Below are positions 10,389 to 19,620 of a stretch of DNA of 64,000 nt, in pieces. The notes beneath the pieces are model-generated. The model searched no databases, had not been told where the DNA came from, and saw nothing but the letters and a program-made list of their open reading frames with translations. Within the stretch, counting starts at the first letter, position 1. Each line of letters starts with the position of its first letter. Origin of the DNA: Pseudomonas sp. Marseille-Q3773 (GTDB lineage Bacteria > Pseudomonadota > Gammaproteobacteria > Pseudomonadales > Pseudomonadaceae); the NCBI RefSeq assembly GCF_916618955.1, contig NZ_OU745390.1:5448001-5512000 (forward strand), given 5' to 3'. The position numbers and the translations under genes were made by a program.

Positions 10389-11897
10389 TCAAGCCTTGCC
10401 CGGTATTCCATATTTGCGCAGGCGCTGGGCAATGGCGGTATGTGAGGTTTGCAAGCGCCCGGCCAGTTGCCGCGTCGATGGGTAGCTGGCGTACAGGCGC
10501 TGCAACAACTCGCGCTCGAAATCAGCCACGGCCTGCTCCAGGCTGGCCACTTCGCCATCCTGTCCACGCGCGACCGAGGTGCCGGCGATGTCCAGGTCGC
10601 CGATATCCACCAGGTTGCCCTCGCAGATGGCAGCAGCGCGGAAGATCACGTTCTGCAACTGGCGCACGTTGCCTGGCCAAGGGTTGGCCAGCAATGCGGA
10701 ATGGGTGGCCGGGGTCAGCCGGCAGGGCGGGCGCTGGATCTGCGTGCAGGCCTGCTGCATGAAGAAATGCGCCAGCATCAGGATGTCCTGGCCACGGTCG
10801 CGCAACGGCGGCACCTGCAGATTGAGCACGTTGAGGCGGTAGAACAGGTCTTCGCGGAAGCTGCCGTCGGCGACCATGCGTTCCAGGTCACGGTGGGTGG
10901 CGCTGATGATGCGTACATCCACCTTCACTTCACGGTCTCCGCCCACCCGGCGGAAACTGCCATCGCTGAGAAAACGCAGCAGCTTTGCCTGCAGGTACGG
11001 CGACATCTCGCCGATTTCATCGAGAAACACCGTACCCTGGTTGGCCAGCTCCATCAGCCCGGGCTTGCCCCCTCGTTGCGCACCGGTGAAGGCGCCCGGG
11101 GCGTAGCCGAACAGTTCGCTCTCGGCCAGGCTTTCGGGCAGCGCGGCACAGTTCAGCGCCAGGAAAGGCGCCGCGTGGCGGCTGCTGATGGCGTGGCAGG
11201 CGCGGGCCACCAGCTCTTTGCCGGTGCCGGTTTCGCCGTGCACCAACAGCGGCGCATCGAGCGTCGCCACGCGCAAGGCGCGGGCCTTGAGGGTGCGGAT
11301 CGCCGATGATTCGCCGAGCAACGCATCGAAGCCCTCGGCATGGTCGTGATGCAACGCCGACAGGCGTTCACCCATGCGCGTGGGCGGGTACAGCGTCAGC
11401 AGGCCACCGGCGTTGGTAATCGGCGTGGCGTCCAGCAGCAGGCTCTGGCCGTTGAGCTGCATCTCGCGCATGGGCAGGTGGAAGTTGTTGTCCTGCAGGG
11501 CCTGCAACAGTGCCGGGTCGCCGAACAGCTCATCCACCGAGCGCCCCGCGGATTCGCGGCCGCACAGTTCGATCAGCGCCGGGTTGGCCAGCAGCACCTT
11601 GCCGGCACTGTCCACGGCCAGTACCGGGTCGCTCATCGCCGCCAGCAGGGCGTCGAGCTGCAGGTGGCGGCGTTGCCCGGGGAGAATGTCGACTACATCC
11701 ACCGACTGCACGCCCTGGACCTCGAACAGTGCGTCGTGCAGTTCTTCGAGCACGGCGGGGCTGAGGGTGGGAGCGTCGATGTAGACGTTCGGCGGGACCA
11801 TCTCCACTGCGTCCAGGTTGAGGTTGCGGGCCCCGAGCAGGGCGAGTACTTCCTGGGTGATGCCGACGCGGTCGATGAAGCTGACGTGGATGCGCAT
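10389..11897 (-). CDS. gcsR: TyrR-like sigma-54 enhancer-binding regulator, probable GcsR
   Basis: The 502-residue protein has four parts. An N-terminal ACT domain (residues 1-75, IHVSFIDRVGITQEVL) probably binds an amino acid. A PAS domain (about 80-145) follows. The AAA+ domain has Walker A GETGTGKE, the sigma-54 contacting GAFTGA loop, Walker B TVFLDE and an arginine-finger region FREDLFYRLN. A TyrR-type helix-turn-helix lies at the end (STRQLAGRLQTSHTAIAQRL). Aromatic-amino-acid regulators PhhR/TyrR share this layout. Location next to gcvHP-sdaA-gcvT and the -24/-12 promoter there favour the glycine-responsive GcsR of P. aeruginosa, whose gene also adjoins its gcv operon. It faces the same way as the operon but lies 2 kb upstream of it. 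Confidence 0.8.
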   Translation of the reverse strand: MRIHVSFIDRVGITQEVLALLGARNLNLDAVEMVPPNVYIDAPTLSPAVLEELHDALFEVQGVQSVDVVDILPGQRRHLQLDALLAAMSDPVLAVDSAGKVLLANPALIELCGRESAGRSVDELFGDPALLQALQDNNFHLPMREMQLNGQSLLLDATPITNAGGLLTLYPPTRMGERLSALHHDHAEGFDALLGESSAIRTLKARALRVATLDAPLLVHGETGTGKELVARACHAISSRHAAPFLALNCAALPESLAESELFGYAPGAFTGAQRGGKPGLMELANQGTVFLDEIGEMSPYLQAKLLRFLSDGSFRRVGGDREVKVDVRIISATHRDLERMVADGSFREDLFYRLNVLNLQVPPLRDRGQDILMLAHFFMQQACTQIQRPPCRLTPATHSALLANPWPGNVRQLQNVIFRAAAICEGNLVDIGDLDIAGTSVARGQDGEVASLEQAVADFERELLQRLYASYPSTRQLAGRLQTSHTAIAQRLRKYGIPGKA

Positions 11898-11946
11898 GGG
11901 GGGCTGCGGTGGTGGCTGGGGAGGGGAGTAGTATGCCTTAACATCG

Positions 11947-11969
11947 TCGGGGCCGCTTTGCAGCCCCGA
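11947..11969 (-). terminator. Hairpin at the end of the arc operon
   Basis: A TCGGGGC / GCCCCGA stem lies 11 bases after the DUF5064-type gene on the minus strand and before gcsR. No T-run follows, so efficiency is uncertain. Confidence 0.45.
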
Positions 11970-11979
11970 AATGGTGGCA

Positions 11980-12348
11980 TCACTCCAGGTGTTCAGGCTT
12001 GATCGGGTCGCCCGACTTCACATCGAGTTTTTCGCGAATGTCCGCGAACATGTGGTCATAGAGCTTGTGCGGCGAACCCAGATTCTCGAATTTCTTGGGC
12101 GGCGCCAGGTACGACTGGGCCTTGCGGCTCAGCACCATGAGAAAGCTGGGCAGTACCTGATCCTTGGCCAGGAAGAATTTTTCATCGACTGTCTTGCCTT
12201 CGATGCTGCCATGCATCTTGAACTGGATGCCTCGGCCTTCCTTGGGGTCAGATACTGCCTCGTATTCGATGTTCAGGTCATAGCTGTGGTCGTTCTTGTT
12301 CAGCGCGGTGCGCTCGATGTGTACATGACCGGGGTGGTACTGGGCCAT
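11980..12348 (-). CDS. DUF5064-type protein, last gene of the arc operon
   Basis: A 122-residue acidic, soluble protein starting MAQYHPGHVHIERTALN; no signal peptide, membrane segment or catalytic motif is visible. Alternating short polar and hydrophobic stretches (HSYDLNIEYEAVSD, GIQFKMHGSIEGKTV) suggest a small beta-rich fold. I recognise it only as resembling a Pseudomonas family of unknown function (DUF5064). GGAG lies 6 to 9 bases before the ATG at 12348; a much longer open frame upstream is antisense-like noise within arcC. It begins 56 bases after arcC on the same strand, so it is probably co-expressed with arginine fermentation. Confidence 0.75.
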   Translation of the reverse strand: MAQYHPGHVHIERTALNKNDHSYDLNIEYEAVSDPKEGRGIQFKMHGSIEGKTVDEKFFLAKDQVLPSFLMVLSRKAQSYLAPPKKFENLGSPHKLYDHMFADIREKLDVKSGDPIKPEHLE

Positions 12349-12404
12349 GGCAAGCTCCTCTGGAAGGTCGAAAATGGCGGGCGTCAAGCGCCCGCCCACT
12401 GCTT

Positions 12405-13334
12405 TCAACGGTAGCTGATACCCGGCTTCGCGGTGGAAACCCGTGTACCGGCAGTGCCTTTGACGATGTCTTCGATGTTTTCCAGCGAACTGATCACCGC
12501 CACCTTGCCCGTGTGGCGGGCAAAATCGCAGGCGGCCTGCACCTTCGGGCCCATGGAACCGGCGGCGAAACCAAGGCGTTCGAGTTCGTCGGGGTGGGCC
12601 TGGGCGATGGCTTTCTGCGTGGGTTTGCCCCAGTCGATGTAGGCGGCATCGACGTCGGTGGCGATGATCAGCAGGTCGGCATCCAGCTGCTCGGCCAGCA
12701 GGGCCGAGCACAGGTCCTTGTCGATCACCGCCTCGATACCTTTGAGCTTGCGGTTTTCGTCGTACATGGTCGGGATGCCGCCACCGCCGGCGCAGATTAC
12801 GATGCTGTTCTTTTCCAGCAGCCACTTGATCGGGCGAATCTCGAAGATGCGCTTGGGTTTGGGGCTGGCCACCACACGGCGGTACTTGTCGCCGTCGGCC
12901 TTGACCACCCAGCCTTTTTCCTTGGCCAGGCGCTCGGCCTCTTCCTTGGCATAGACCGGGCCGATGAACTTGGTCGGGTCCTTGAAGGCGGGGTCGTTGG
13001 CGTCCACCTCCACCTGGGTCAGCAGGGTGGCGAACGGCACTTCGAAGGCCAGCAGGTTGCCCAGTTCCTGCTCGATCATGTAACCGATCATGCCCTCGGT
13101 TTCGGCACCCAGCACGTCCAGCGGGTACGCCTCGTCGGGCTTGTAAGAGAGGCCCTGCAGCGACAACAGACCGACCTGCGGGCCGTTGCCGTGGGCAATG
13201 ACCAGCTCGTTGCCAGGGTGGATCTTGGCGATCTGCTCGGTGGCGGTACGGATATTGGCGCGCTGGTTCTCAGCGGTCATGGGCTCGCCGCGACGCAGCA
13301 GGGCGTTGCCGCCCAATGCAACAACGATACGCAT
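12405..13334 (-). CDS. arcC: Carbamate kinase
   Basis: The 309-residue amino-acid-kinase-fold enzyme transfers the phosphate of carbamoyl phosphate to ADP. It gives ATP, CO2 and ammonia in the last step of the arginine deiminase pathway. [18 protein letters not shown] (residues 1-18), [11 protein letters not shown] near residue 50 and the [10 protein letters not shown] and [13 protein letters not shown] segments are all classic for the family. Separated from arcB by 181 bases holding a REP pair. Confidence 0.97.
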   Translation of the reverse strand: MRIVVALGGNALLRRGEPMTAENQRANIRTATEQIAKIHPGNELVIAHGNGPQVGLLSLQGLSYKPDEAYPLDVLGAETEGMIGYMIEQELGNLLAFEVPFATLLTQVEVDANDPAFKDPTKFIGPVYAKEEAERLAKEKGWVVKADGDKYRRVVASPKPKRIFEIRPIKWLLEKNSIVICAGGGGIPTMYDENRKLKGIEAVIDKDLCSALLAEQLDADLLIIATDVDAAYIDWGKPTQKAIAQAHPDELERLGFAAGSMGPKVQAACDFARHTGKVAVISSLENIEDIVKGTAGTRVSTAKPGISYR

Positions 13335-13390
13335 GGGGAATGTCCTTTAACGAAAAGAAGGGAGCGCTGTATTCGACCGGTATCGCCGCC

Positions 13391-13484
13391 CCCTTGTGGG
13401 AGCGGGTTTACCCGCGAAAGCGTCAGCCCATGCAACGCGGCTGGTGCTACTGATGCATTCGCGGGTAAACCCGCTCCCACAGGG
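13391..13484. repeat. Inverted REP pair between arcB and arcC
   Basis: Two REP copies face each other at 13391-13420 and 13458-13484 (core GCGGGTTTACCCGCG and its complement next to CTCCCACAGG). Lying inside an operon, they may stabilise the upstream mRNA or lower arcC expression. Confidence 0.85.
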
Positions 13485-13515
13485 ATCCGGGTTGCCCGGC
13501 TTGCCGAGTCAGCCT

Positions 13516-14526
13516 TTACAGGTCAGCCAGGGTCGACACCAGGATCGCCTTGATCGTGTGCATGCGGTTTTCCGCCTGCTCGAAGGCGATGCAGGCCGGC
13601 GACTCGAACACGTCGTCGGTCACTTCGATACCGTTGGCCAGGTCCGGGTACTGTTCGGCGATCTGCTTGCCCACCTTGGTTTCCGAGTTGTGGAACGCCG
13701 GCAGGCAGTGCATGAACTTGGTCCGCGGGTTGCCGGTGGACTTCATCAGCTGGCTGTTGACCTGGTACGGCTTGAGCAGCTTGATGCGCTCGCCCCAGGC
13801 TTCGATCGGCTCGCCCATCGATACCCAGACGTCGGTGTGCACGAAGTCCACACCCTTGACTGCGGCAAGCGGGTCTTCGGTGAGGGTGATGCGCGCGCCG
13901 CTTTCCTCGGCGTACTTGCGGCAACGCTCGACCAGGTCGTCATGTGGCCACAGCGCCTTGGGCGCGGCGATGCGCACATCCATGCCGAGCTTGGCACCGA
14001 TCAGCAGCAATGAGTTGCCCATGTTGTTGCGGGCATCGCCCAGGTAGGCGTAGCTGATGTCGTGCAGCGGCTTGTCGCTGTGCTCGCGCATGGTCAGCAC
14101 GTCGGCAATCATCTGCGTCGGGTGGTATTCGTCGGTCAGGCCGTTGAACACCGGCACGCCAGCGTACTTGGCCAGCTCTTCGACGATTTCCTGCTTGAAG
14201 CCACGGTATTCGATGGCATCGTACATGCGCCCGAGCACGCGGGCGGTGTCCTTCATGCTTTCCTTGTGGCCGATCTGCGAAGAGTTGGGGTCGATGTAGG
14301 TAACGTTGGCACCCTGGTCATAGGCGGCCACTTCGAAGGCGCAGCGGGTACGGGTGGAAGTTTTTTCGAAGATCAGGGCGATGTTGTTGCCCTTCAGGTG
14401 CTGTTGCTCGGTGCCGGTGTACTTGGCGCGCTTGAGGTCGCGGGACAGGTCCAGCAGGTAGCGCAGCTCACGGGTGGTGTGGTGTTCCAGGCTGAGCAGG
14501 TTGCGGTTGTGAATGTTGAACGCCAT
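13516..14526 (-). CDS. arcB: Catabolic ornithine carbamoyltransferase
   Basis: The 336-residue enzyme phosphorolyses citrulline to ornithine and carbamoyl phosphate in the arginine deiminase pathway. It carries the carbamoyl-phosphate site STRTRCAFE (near residue 56), the [15 protein letters not shown] region and the ornithine-site HCLPAFH motif. The length and the [13 protein letters not shown] start match catabolic ArcB rather than the shorter anabolic ArgF. The ATG at 14526 follows AAGGAG by a short spacer; an upstream in-frame start at 14556 adds ten residues with no ribosome site. Second-last enzyme gene of arcDABC. Confidence 0.96.
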   Translation of the reverse strand: MAFNIHNRNLLSLEHHTTRELRYLLDLSRDLKRAKYTGTEQQHLKGNNIALIFEKTSTRTRCAFEVAAYDQGANVTYIDPNSSQIGHKESMKDTARVLGRMYDAIEYRGFKQEIVEELAKYAGVPVFNGLTDEYHPTQMIADVLTMREHSDKPLHDISYAYLGDARNNMGNSLLLIGAKLGMDVRIAAPKALWPHDDLVERCRKYAEESGARITLTEDPLAAVKGVDFVHTDVWVSMGEPIEAWGERIKLLKPYQVNSQLMKSTGNPRTKFMHCLPAFHNSETKVGKQIAEQYPDLANGIEVTDDVFESPACIAFEQAENRMHTIKAILVSTLADL

Positions 14527-14595
14527 GACTTTTCTCCTTGAGTTTGGTGAACGCACCGGCCGCCGCTTCGTGAGGGCGGCCGGGAGTAATGGTCG

Positions 14596-15849
14596 TTAGT
14601 AATCGATTGGGTCGCGCACGATCGGGCAGGTCATGCAGTGGCCGCCGCCACGGCCACGGCCCAGCTCACCGGCACTGATGGTGATGACTTCGACCCCGGC
14701 CTTGCGCAGCAGGGTATTGGTGTAGGTGTTGCGGTCGTAGCCAATGACAACACCCGGCTCGATGGCCACTACGTTGTTGCCGTCGTCCCATTGCTCACGT
14801 TCGGCGGCGAAGCTGTTGCCGCCAGTTTCGACCACGCGCAGCTTGACCCCCAGTTGCTCGCCCACCACTTCGATGAACGACTTGTGTTCGCGGCGCACGT
14901 CCATGCCGTACGGCTTGCTCTCGTCCGGGCGGATGATGAACGGCACGATCTCCCTGACCACTTCCGGGAAGACCGTGACCAGGTCGCGGTCGCAGAAGCT
15001 GAATACGGTATCCAGGTGCATGGCGGCACGCGATTTTGGCAGGCCGGCAACAATGACCTTTTCCACAGCACCCTTGGCGAACAGGTTCTGTGCCAGCTGG
15101 CCGATGGCCTGGCGCGAGGTGCGCTCGCCCATGCCGATCAGCACGATGCCCTTGCCGATCGGCATGACATCGCCGCCTTCGAGGGTGGACTGGCCGTGTT
15201 CCTTGTCCGGGTCGCCGTACCAGACCTGGAAGTCGGCGTTGGTGAACTGTGGGTGGAACTTGTAGATGGCGGTGGTCAGCAGTGTTTCCTGGCGTCGCGC
15301 CGGCCAGTACATCGGGTTCAAGGTGACGCCGCCGTAGATCCAGCAGGTGGTGTCACGGGTGAACTGGGTGTTCGGCAACGGTGGCAGGATGAAGCTGGAG
15401 TGGCCCAGGTAGTCGTTGTACATCTTGACCACGTCGGCACCTTCGCTTTGCGGCAGGTCCTGCCCGGCGACGCCGCCGATCAGGAACTCGGCCAGGTGGC
15501 GCGGTTCGAGGCCCTCGAGCCAGCTGCGCACTTCGTTGGTCAGGCCGACACCGACGGTGTCGGGGGTGATCTTGCGGTCGAGAATCCACTTCAACGCTTC
15601 GGGTTGCTGGACGATGTCGGTCAGCAGGTTGTGCATTTCCAGCACGTCCACCCCACGTTCGCGCATCTTGGTGACGAAGTCGAAATGGTCGCGCTTGGCC
15701 TGGTCGACCCAGATCACATCGTCGAACAGCAGCTCGTCACAGTTGCTCGGCGTCAGGCGCTTGTGCGCCAGGCCCGGCGAGCAAACCATCACTTTGCGCA
15801 GTTTGCCGGCTTCGGAGTGGACACCGTACTTCTGTTTTTCAGCGGACAT
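14596..15849 (-). CDS. arcA: Arginine deiminase
   Basis: The 417-residue enzyme hydrolyses L-arginine to citrulline and ammonia, the first step of anaerobic arginine use. The guanidino-modifying fold is clear from [20 protein letters not shown] near the N-terminus, [12 protein letters not shown] (substrate Asp), and [11 protein letters not shown]. The nucleophilic cysteine is in [14 protein letters not shown], 12 residues from the C-terminus. It lies 33 bases after arcD. Confidence 0.98.
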   Translation of the reverse strand: MSAEKQKYGVHSEAGKLRKVMVCSPGLAHKRLTPSNCDELLFDDVIWVDQAKRDHFDFVTKMRERGVDVLEMHNLLTDIVQQPEALKWILDRKITPDTVGVGLTNEVRSWLEGLEPRHLAEFLIGGVAGQDLPQSEGADVVKMYNDYLGHSSFILPPLPNTQFTRDTTCWIYGGVTLNPMYWPARRQETLLTTAIYKFHPQFTNADFQVWYGDPDKEHGQSTLEGGDVMPIGKGIVLIGMGERTSRQAIGQLAQNLFAKGAVEKVIVAGLPKSRAAMHLDTVFSFCDRDLVTVFPEVVREIVPFIIRPDESKPYGMDVRREHKSFIEVVGEQLGVKLRVVETGGNSFAAEREQWDDGNNVVAIEPGVVIGYDRNTYTNTLLRKAGVEVITISAGELGRGRGGGHCMTCPIVRDPIDY

Positions 15850-15882
15850 GGTTTCATTCCTCCAATTGAACGAAGACGTGGG

Positions 15883-17310
15883 TCAAAGGGTCAGGAAGCC
15901 GTCGTACAGGCCGAAGGCTGCCACCAGGGCACCGATGACCACGGCTGCGAAGATCAGTTTTTCCACGTTGGTGAAGACAGGCTGGCCAACCTCACGCTTG
16001 GCCTTGGCGAACAGGATCGCGCCAGGGGCATAGAGCAGGGCCGAGAGCAGCAGGTATTTCACGCCGCCGGCGTACAGCAGCCAGATGGCGTAGACCAGGG
16101 CGATGGCACCGATGATCAGGTCCTTGCGCCGTTCGGCCAGGGCCTGTTCGTAGGTTTCGCTGCGCACTGCCAGCAGCACGGCATAGGCTGCCGACCACAG
16201 GTAGGGCACCAGGATCATCGACGTGGCCAGGTAGATCAGCGACAGGTAGGTGCTGTTGGAGAACAGCGTGATCACCAGGAAGATCTGCACCATGGCGTTG
16301 GTCAGCCACAGGGCGTTGGCCGGCACCTGGTTGGCGTTCTCGCGGCGCAGGAACTCCGGCATGGTGTGGTCCTTGGCCGCAGCGAACATGATCTCGGCGC
16401 ACAGCAGCACCCACGACAGCAGGGCTCCGAGCAGCGAGATGATCAGGCCGACGCTGATCAGCACCGCGCCCCAGTGGCCGACCACGTGTTCAAGCACGGC
16501 GGCCATCGACGGGTTCTGCAGCTTGGCCAGTTCCGGTTGGGTCATGATGCCCAGCGACAGCACGTTGACCAGTACCAGGAACAGCAGCACGGTGACGAAG
16601 CCGATGACCGTGGCCTTGCCCACGTCGGAGCGCTTTTCCGCCCGCGAGGAGAAGATGCTCGCGCCCTCGATGCCGATGAACACCCACACGGTGACCAGCA
16701 TCATGTTGCGTACCTGGTTCATCACGCTGCCCAGCTCCGGCGTGCCCAGGCCCCATATGTCGGCGGTGAAGATGTCGAGCTTGAAGGCGAACAGGCAGAT
16801 CAGGGCGAACAGCCCCAGCGGTACGACCTTGGCCACGGTGGTGACGAGGTTGATGAATGCCGCTTCCTTGATGCCGCGCAGTACCAGGAAGTGCACCGCC
16901 CACAGCAGCACCGAGGCGCCAATGATGGCGGCCGGCGTGTTGCCTTCACCGAAGATCGGGAAGAAGTAGCCCAAGGTGCTGAACAGCAGCACGAAATAGC
17001 CGACGTTGCCCAGCCAGGCGCTGATCCAGTAGCCCCAGGCTGAAGAGAAGCCCATGTAGTCGCCAAAGCCGGCCTTGGCATAGGCGTATACCCCGCCATC
17101 CAGGTCAGGCTTGCGGTTTGCCAGGGTCTGGAACACGAACGCCAGGGTCAGCATGCCGACCGCGGTGATGGCCCAGCCGATCAGTACCGCCCCGACGCCC
17201 GCGCTGGCCGCCATGTTTTGCGGCAGCGAGAAGATACCGCCGCCAATCATCGAGCCGACGACAAGTGCAACTAACGCGCCGAGCTTTAGTTTTCCGGATG
17301 CATCAGACAT
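15883..17310 (-). CDS. arcD: Arginine/ornithine antiporter
   Basis: The 475-residue APC-superfamily carrier exchanges external arginine for internal ornithine without energy cost. About twelve to thirteen hydrophobic helices are visible. The first unwound-helix motif GSMIGGGIFSLPQNMA (residues 18-33) is diagnostic of the ArcD/basic amino acid antiporter family. First gene of arcDABC, with GGCAGGAG before the ATG and an ANR-like box upstream. A paralogue of identical length starts on the other strand 434 bases away. Confidence 0.95.
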   Translation of the reverse strand: MSDASGKLKLGALVALVVGSMIGGGIFSLPQNMAASAGVGAVLIGWAITAVGMLTLAFVFQTLANRKPDLDGGVYAYAKAGFGDYMGFSSAWGYWISAWLGNVGYFVLLFSTLGYFFPIFGEGNTPAAIIGASVLLWAVHFLVLRGIKEAAFINLVTTVAKVVPLGLFALICLFAFKLDIFTADIWGLGTPELGSVMNQVRNMMLVTVWVFIGIEGASIFSSRAEKRSDVGKATVIGFVTVLLFLVLVNVLSLGIMTQPELAKLQNPSMAAVLEHVVGHWGAVLISVGLIISLLGALLSWVLLCAEIMFAAAKDHTMPEFLRRENANQVPANALWLTNAMVQIFLVITLFSNSTYLSLIYLATSMILVPYLWSAAYAVLLAVRSETYEQALAERRKDLIIGAIALVYAIWLLYAGGVKYLLLSALLYAPGAILFAKAKREVGQPVFTNVEKLIFAAVVIGALVAAFGLYDGFLTL

Positions 17311-17743
17311 TTAACAACTCCTGCCAGGAGAAAGTTGACGACAGGGTAAGTCCGCCGCCGCTGCCATACGCTGACTTGGATCAGTTCATGGCGACGTGAA
17401 GTAGGAAATTTCCTTCACGTTGCTCCTGGAGAGTGCCGACAGCTTGTGCTGCAGGCCTTGCACGCTGGCACCTCCGTGTCCCTTCTAGAGCAAACGCTCT
17501 GTTCAGCCTGCGATGCTTGAAGCTAGCCGCTTTTGTCGCTTTCGCAAATTTTTGCGGAGAATTTTCAGTTTTAACCAGTTGCTTTCCTAGTTGCATTCCA
17601 GCTGCTAGTTTTATCACGAAGGTGTTATAGACAAAGTAGTTATGAGTGCTATAGCTTCCTTGCTTATTATCAGTATAAGTAACAGATCCATATGGCCCGA
17701 GTGGCCGTTTCAAAACTATGACAGCGCGCAAAAAAGGAGGCGC
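17311..17743. other. 433-base divergent regulatory region between two arcD genes
   Basis: No gene is seen. From the arcD side it holds the ANR-like box (17371-17384) with a -10-like TTACCC (17344-17349), and a hairpin ACGTGAAG / CTTCACGT at 17394-17420. A palindrome CGCAAATTTTTGCG lies at 17543-17556, overlapping TGTCGC-N6-AA at 17534-17547, which is close to an ArgR half site. The part from about 17510 to 17740 is clearly more A/T-rich than its surroundings and must hold the promoter of the rightward paralogue. Confidence 0.6.
17371..17384 (-). promoter_or_regulatory. ANR/FNR-like box of arcDABC
   Basis: Minus-strand reading CTGAT-CCAA-GTCAG matches 8 of 10 positions of the FNR-family site TTGAT-N4-(A/G)TCAA. 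Its centre is about 41 bases before a start predicted from TTACCC at 17344-17349, the standard position for activation by ANR at low oxygen. Confidence 0.55.
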
Positions 17744-19171
17744 ATGAGCGAACCGGGACAGAAGCTGCGCCTGGGCGCGCTGATCGCATTGGTGGTCGGC
17801 TCGATGATTGGCGGCGGTATCTTCTCGCTGCCGCAGAACATGGCGGCGCGTGCGGAAGTGGGGGCGGTGCTGATCGGCTGGGCCATCACTGCGGTCGGCA
17901 TGCTGGCCCTGGCGTTCGTGTTCCAGACCCTGGCCAACCGCAAGCCAGAGCTGGACTCCGGGGTTTACGCCTATGCCAAGGCCGGCTTTGGCGACTACAT
18001 GGGCTTCTCTTCGGCCTGGGGCTACTGGATCAGCGCCTGGCTGGGCAACGTCGGCTATTTCGTGCTGCTGTTCAGCACCTTGGGCTTCTACTTCCCGGCG
18101 TTTGGCGAGGGCAACACGCCGCTCGCCATCGGCTGTGCCTCGCTGCTGCTGTGGGCGGTGCACTTCCTGGTGCTGCGCGGCATCAAGGAAGCGGCGTTCA
18201 TCAACCAGGTGACCACCGTGGCCAAGGTCGTGCCGCTGCTGATCTTCGTGGTGATCGCGCTGTTCGCCTTTCGTGTCGATATCTTCACCCGCGACATCTG
18301 GGGCCTGGGCAACCCGCAGTTCGGCAGTGTGCTGGAGCAGTTGCGAAACATGATGCTGGTGACCGTGTTCGTGTTCATCGGCATTGAAGGCGCCAGCGTG
18401 TATTCCGGGCGTGCCCAGCGCCGTTCGGATGTGGGCAAGGCCACGGTGATCGGCTTTCTCGGGGTGCTGGCGCTGCTGGTGCTGGTGAATGTGCTGTCGC
18501 TGGGGGTGATGACCCAGCCAGAGCTGGCCGGGTTGCAGAACCCGTCGCTGGCCTCGGTGCTGGAGCATATCGTCGGGCCCTGGGGCGCCTTGCTGATCAG
18601 TATCGGCCTGGCAGTTTCGTTGCTCGGCGCACTATTGTCGTGGGCACTGCTCTGTGCCGAAATTCTCTATGCCACGGCGCGGGACAAGACCATGCCGCGG
18701 TTCCTGGCCAAGGAAAACGCCAACCAGGTGCCGGCCAACGCCCTATGGCTGACCAACTGCATGATCCAGGGCTTTCTGCTGATCACGCTGGTCTCTGCCG
18801 GTACCTACACCAGCCTGATCTACCTGGCTTCGTCGATGATTCTGGTGCCGTACCTGTGGTCGGCGGCGTACGCCGTACTGCTGGCGGTGCGTGCGGAAAC
18901 CTATGCCGGGCAGCCGGCGCTGCGTCGCAAGGACCTGCTGGTGGCACTGGTTGCCTTGCTGTATGCCATCTGGCTGCTCTACGCCGGTGGCCTCAAGTAC
19001 CTGTTGCTGTCAGCGCTGCTCTATGCCCCCGGGGTGATCCTGTTTGCCAGGGCCAGGCATGAGCAGGGCCAGGCGCTGTTCACCCGTTGGGAAAAGCTGA
19101 TTTTCGCCGCCGTGCTGGCAGGCGCCGCGTTCGCTGCCTATGCCTTGTATTCAGGGTTGCTGAGCCTGTGA
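17744..19171 (+). CDS. Second arginine/ornithine antiporter (ArcD paralogue)
   Basis: This 475-residue APC transporter is nearly the same as ArcD across the whole length. It shares GSMIGGGIFSLPQNMA, SAWGYWISAWLGNVGYFVLL and AENANQVPANALWLTN-like segments, with differences concentrated in loops (for example VDIFTRDIWGLGNPQFG). AAAAAGGAGG directly precedes ATG 17744; the open frame continuing upstream lacks a ribosome site. It is transcribed away from arcDABC and overlaps the convergent DUF454 gene by 21 bases. It probably exchanges the same or related amino acids under different conditions; substrate not determinable here. Confidence 0.88.
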   Translation: MSEPGQKLRLGALIALVVGSMIGGGIFSLPQNMAARAEVGAVLIGWAITAVGMLALAFVFQTLANRKPELDSGVYAYAKAGFGDYMGFSSAWGYWISAWLGNVGYFVLLFSTLGFYFPAFGEGNTPLAIGCASLLLWAVHFLVLRGIKEAAFINQVTTVAKVVPLLIFVVIALFAFRVDIFTRDIWGLGNPQFGSVLEQLRNMMLVTVFVFIGIEGASVYSGRAQRRSDVGKATVIGFLGVLALLVLVNVLSLGVMTQPELAGLQNPSLASVLEHIVGPWGALLISIGLAVSLLGALLSWALLCAEILYATARDKTMPRFLAKENANQVPANALWLTNCMIQGFLLITLVSAGTYTSLIYLASSMILVPYLWSAAYAVLLAVRAETYAGQPALRRKDLLVALVALLYAIWLLYAGGLKYLLLSALLYAPGVILFARARHEQGQALFTRWEKLIFAAVLAGAAFAAYALYSGLLSL

Positions 19172-19564
19172 TGGGGCAGGGCCAGGATGTTCCGGACGTG
19201 ACCAGATCCACAGGTTGCCCAAGACCATGCCGGCGATGGCCAGGTACACCGGCCAGTGGTGCTGCAGAAGCGTCAGCATCAGCCCTGCGCACAGCAACAT
19301 GCTGAGTGTCGCGCTGACTTTCGCGCGCCGCCGGATCACCTTGCCATTGCGCCAGTTGGACAGGGTCGGCCCGAACAGCCGGTGGTTTTCCAGCCAGGCC
19401 GACAGGCGTGGCGAACTGCGGGTAGCCGCCCAGGCGGCCAGCAGGATGAATTCGGTGGTTGGCAGGCCCGGAATCACAATCGCGACCAGGCCCACGCCCA
19501 GGCTGACATAAGCCAGGATCGCATACAGCACGCGGGCGAGTTTCGAGCGGGCGGGTCGGGTCAT
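19151..19564 (-). CDS. DUF454 (YbaN-type) inner membrane protein
   Basis: A 137-residue protein with the YbaN/DUF454 pattern: a first hydrophobic segment leading into VIPGLPTTEFILLAAWAA (near residues 29-46), the RSSPRLSAWLENHRLFGPTL motif, and two more helices (LSMLLCAGLMLTLL and VYLAIAGMVLGNLWIW). Function unknown in the family. The ATG at 19564 gives the normal length; upstream frame is unlikely coding. It lies 56 bases after heme oxygenase on the same strand, so the two may be co-transcribed; co-occurrence of DUF454 genes with heme oxygenase genes is something I recall only loosely. Confidence 0.88.
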   Translation of the reverse strand: MTRPARSKLARVLYAILAYVSLGVGLVAIVIPGLPTTEFILLAAWAATRSSPRLSAWLENHRLFGPTLSNWRNGKVIRRRAKVSATLSMLLCAGLMLTLLQHHWPVYLAIAGMVLGNLWIWSRPEHPGPAPSQAQQP

Positions 19565-19620
19565 GGTCTCACTGCATAAAAAGCGGTTCGGCCACCGACA
19601 GGGTGGCCGGGTATGGCGTA

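Noticed and set aside
14638..17043. 801-codon open frame on the plus strand opposite arcA and arcD
   Set aside because: Antisense to clear arginine deiminase and antiporter genes; low-complexity Asp/Gln/His-rich translation and no ribosome site.
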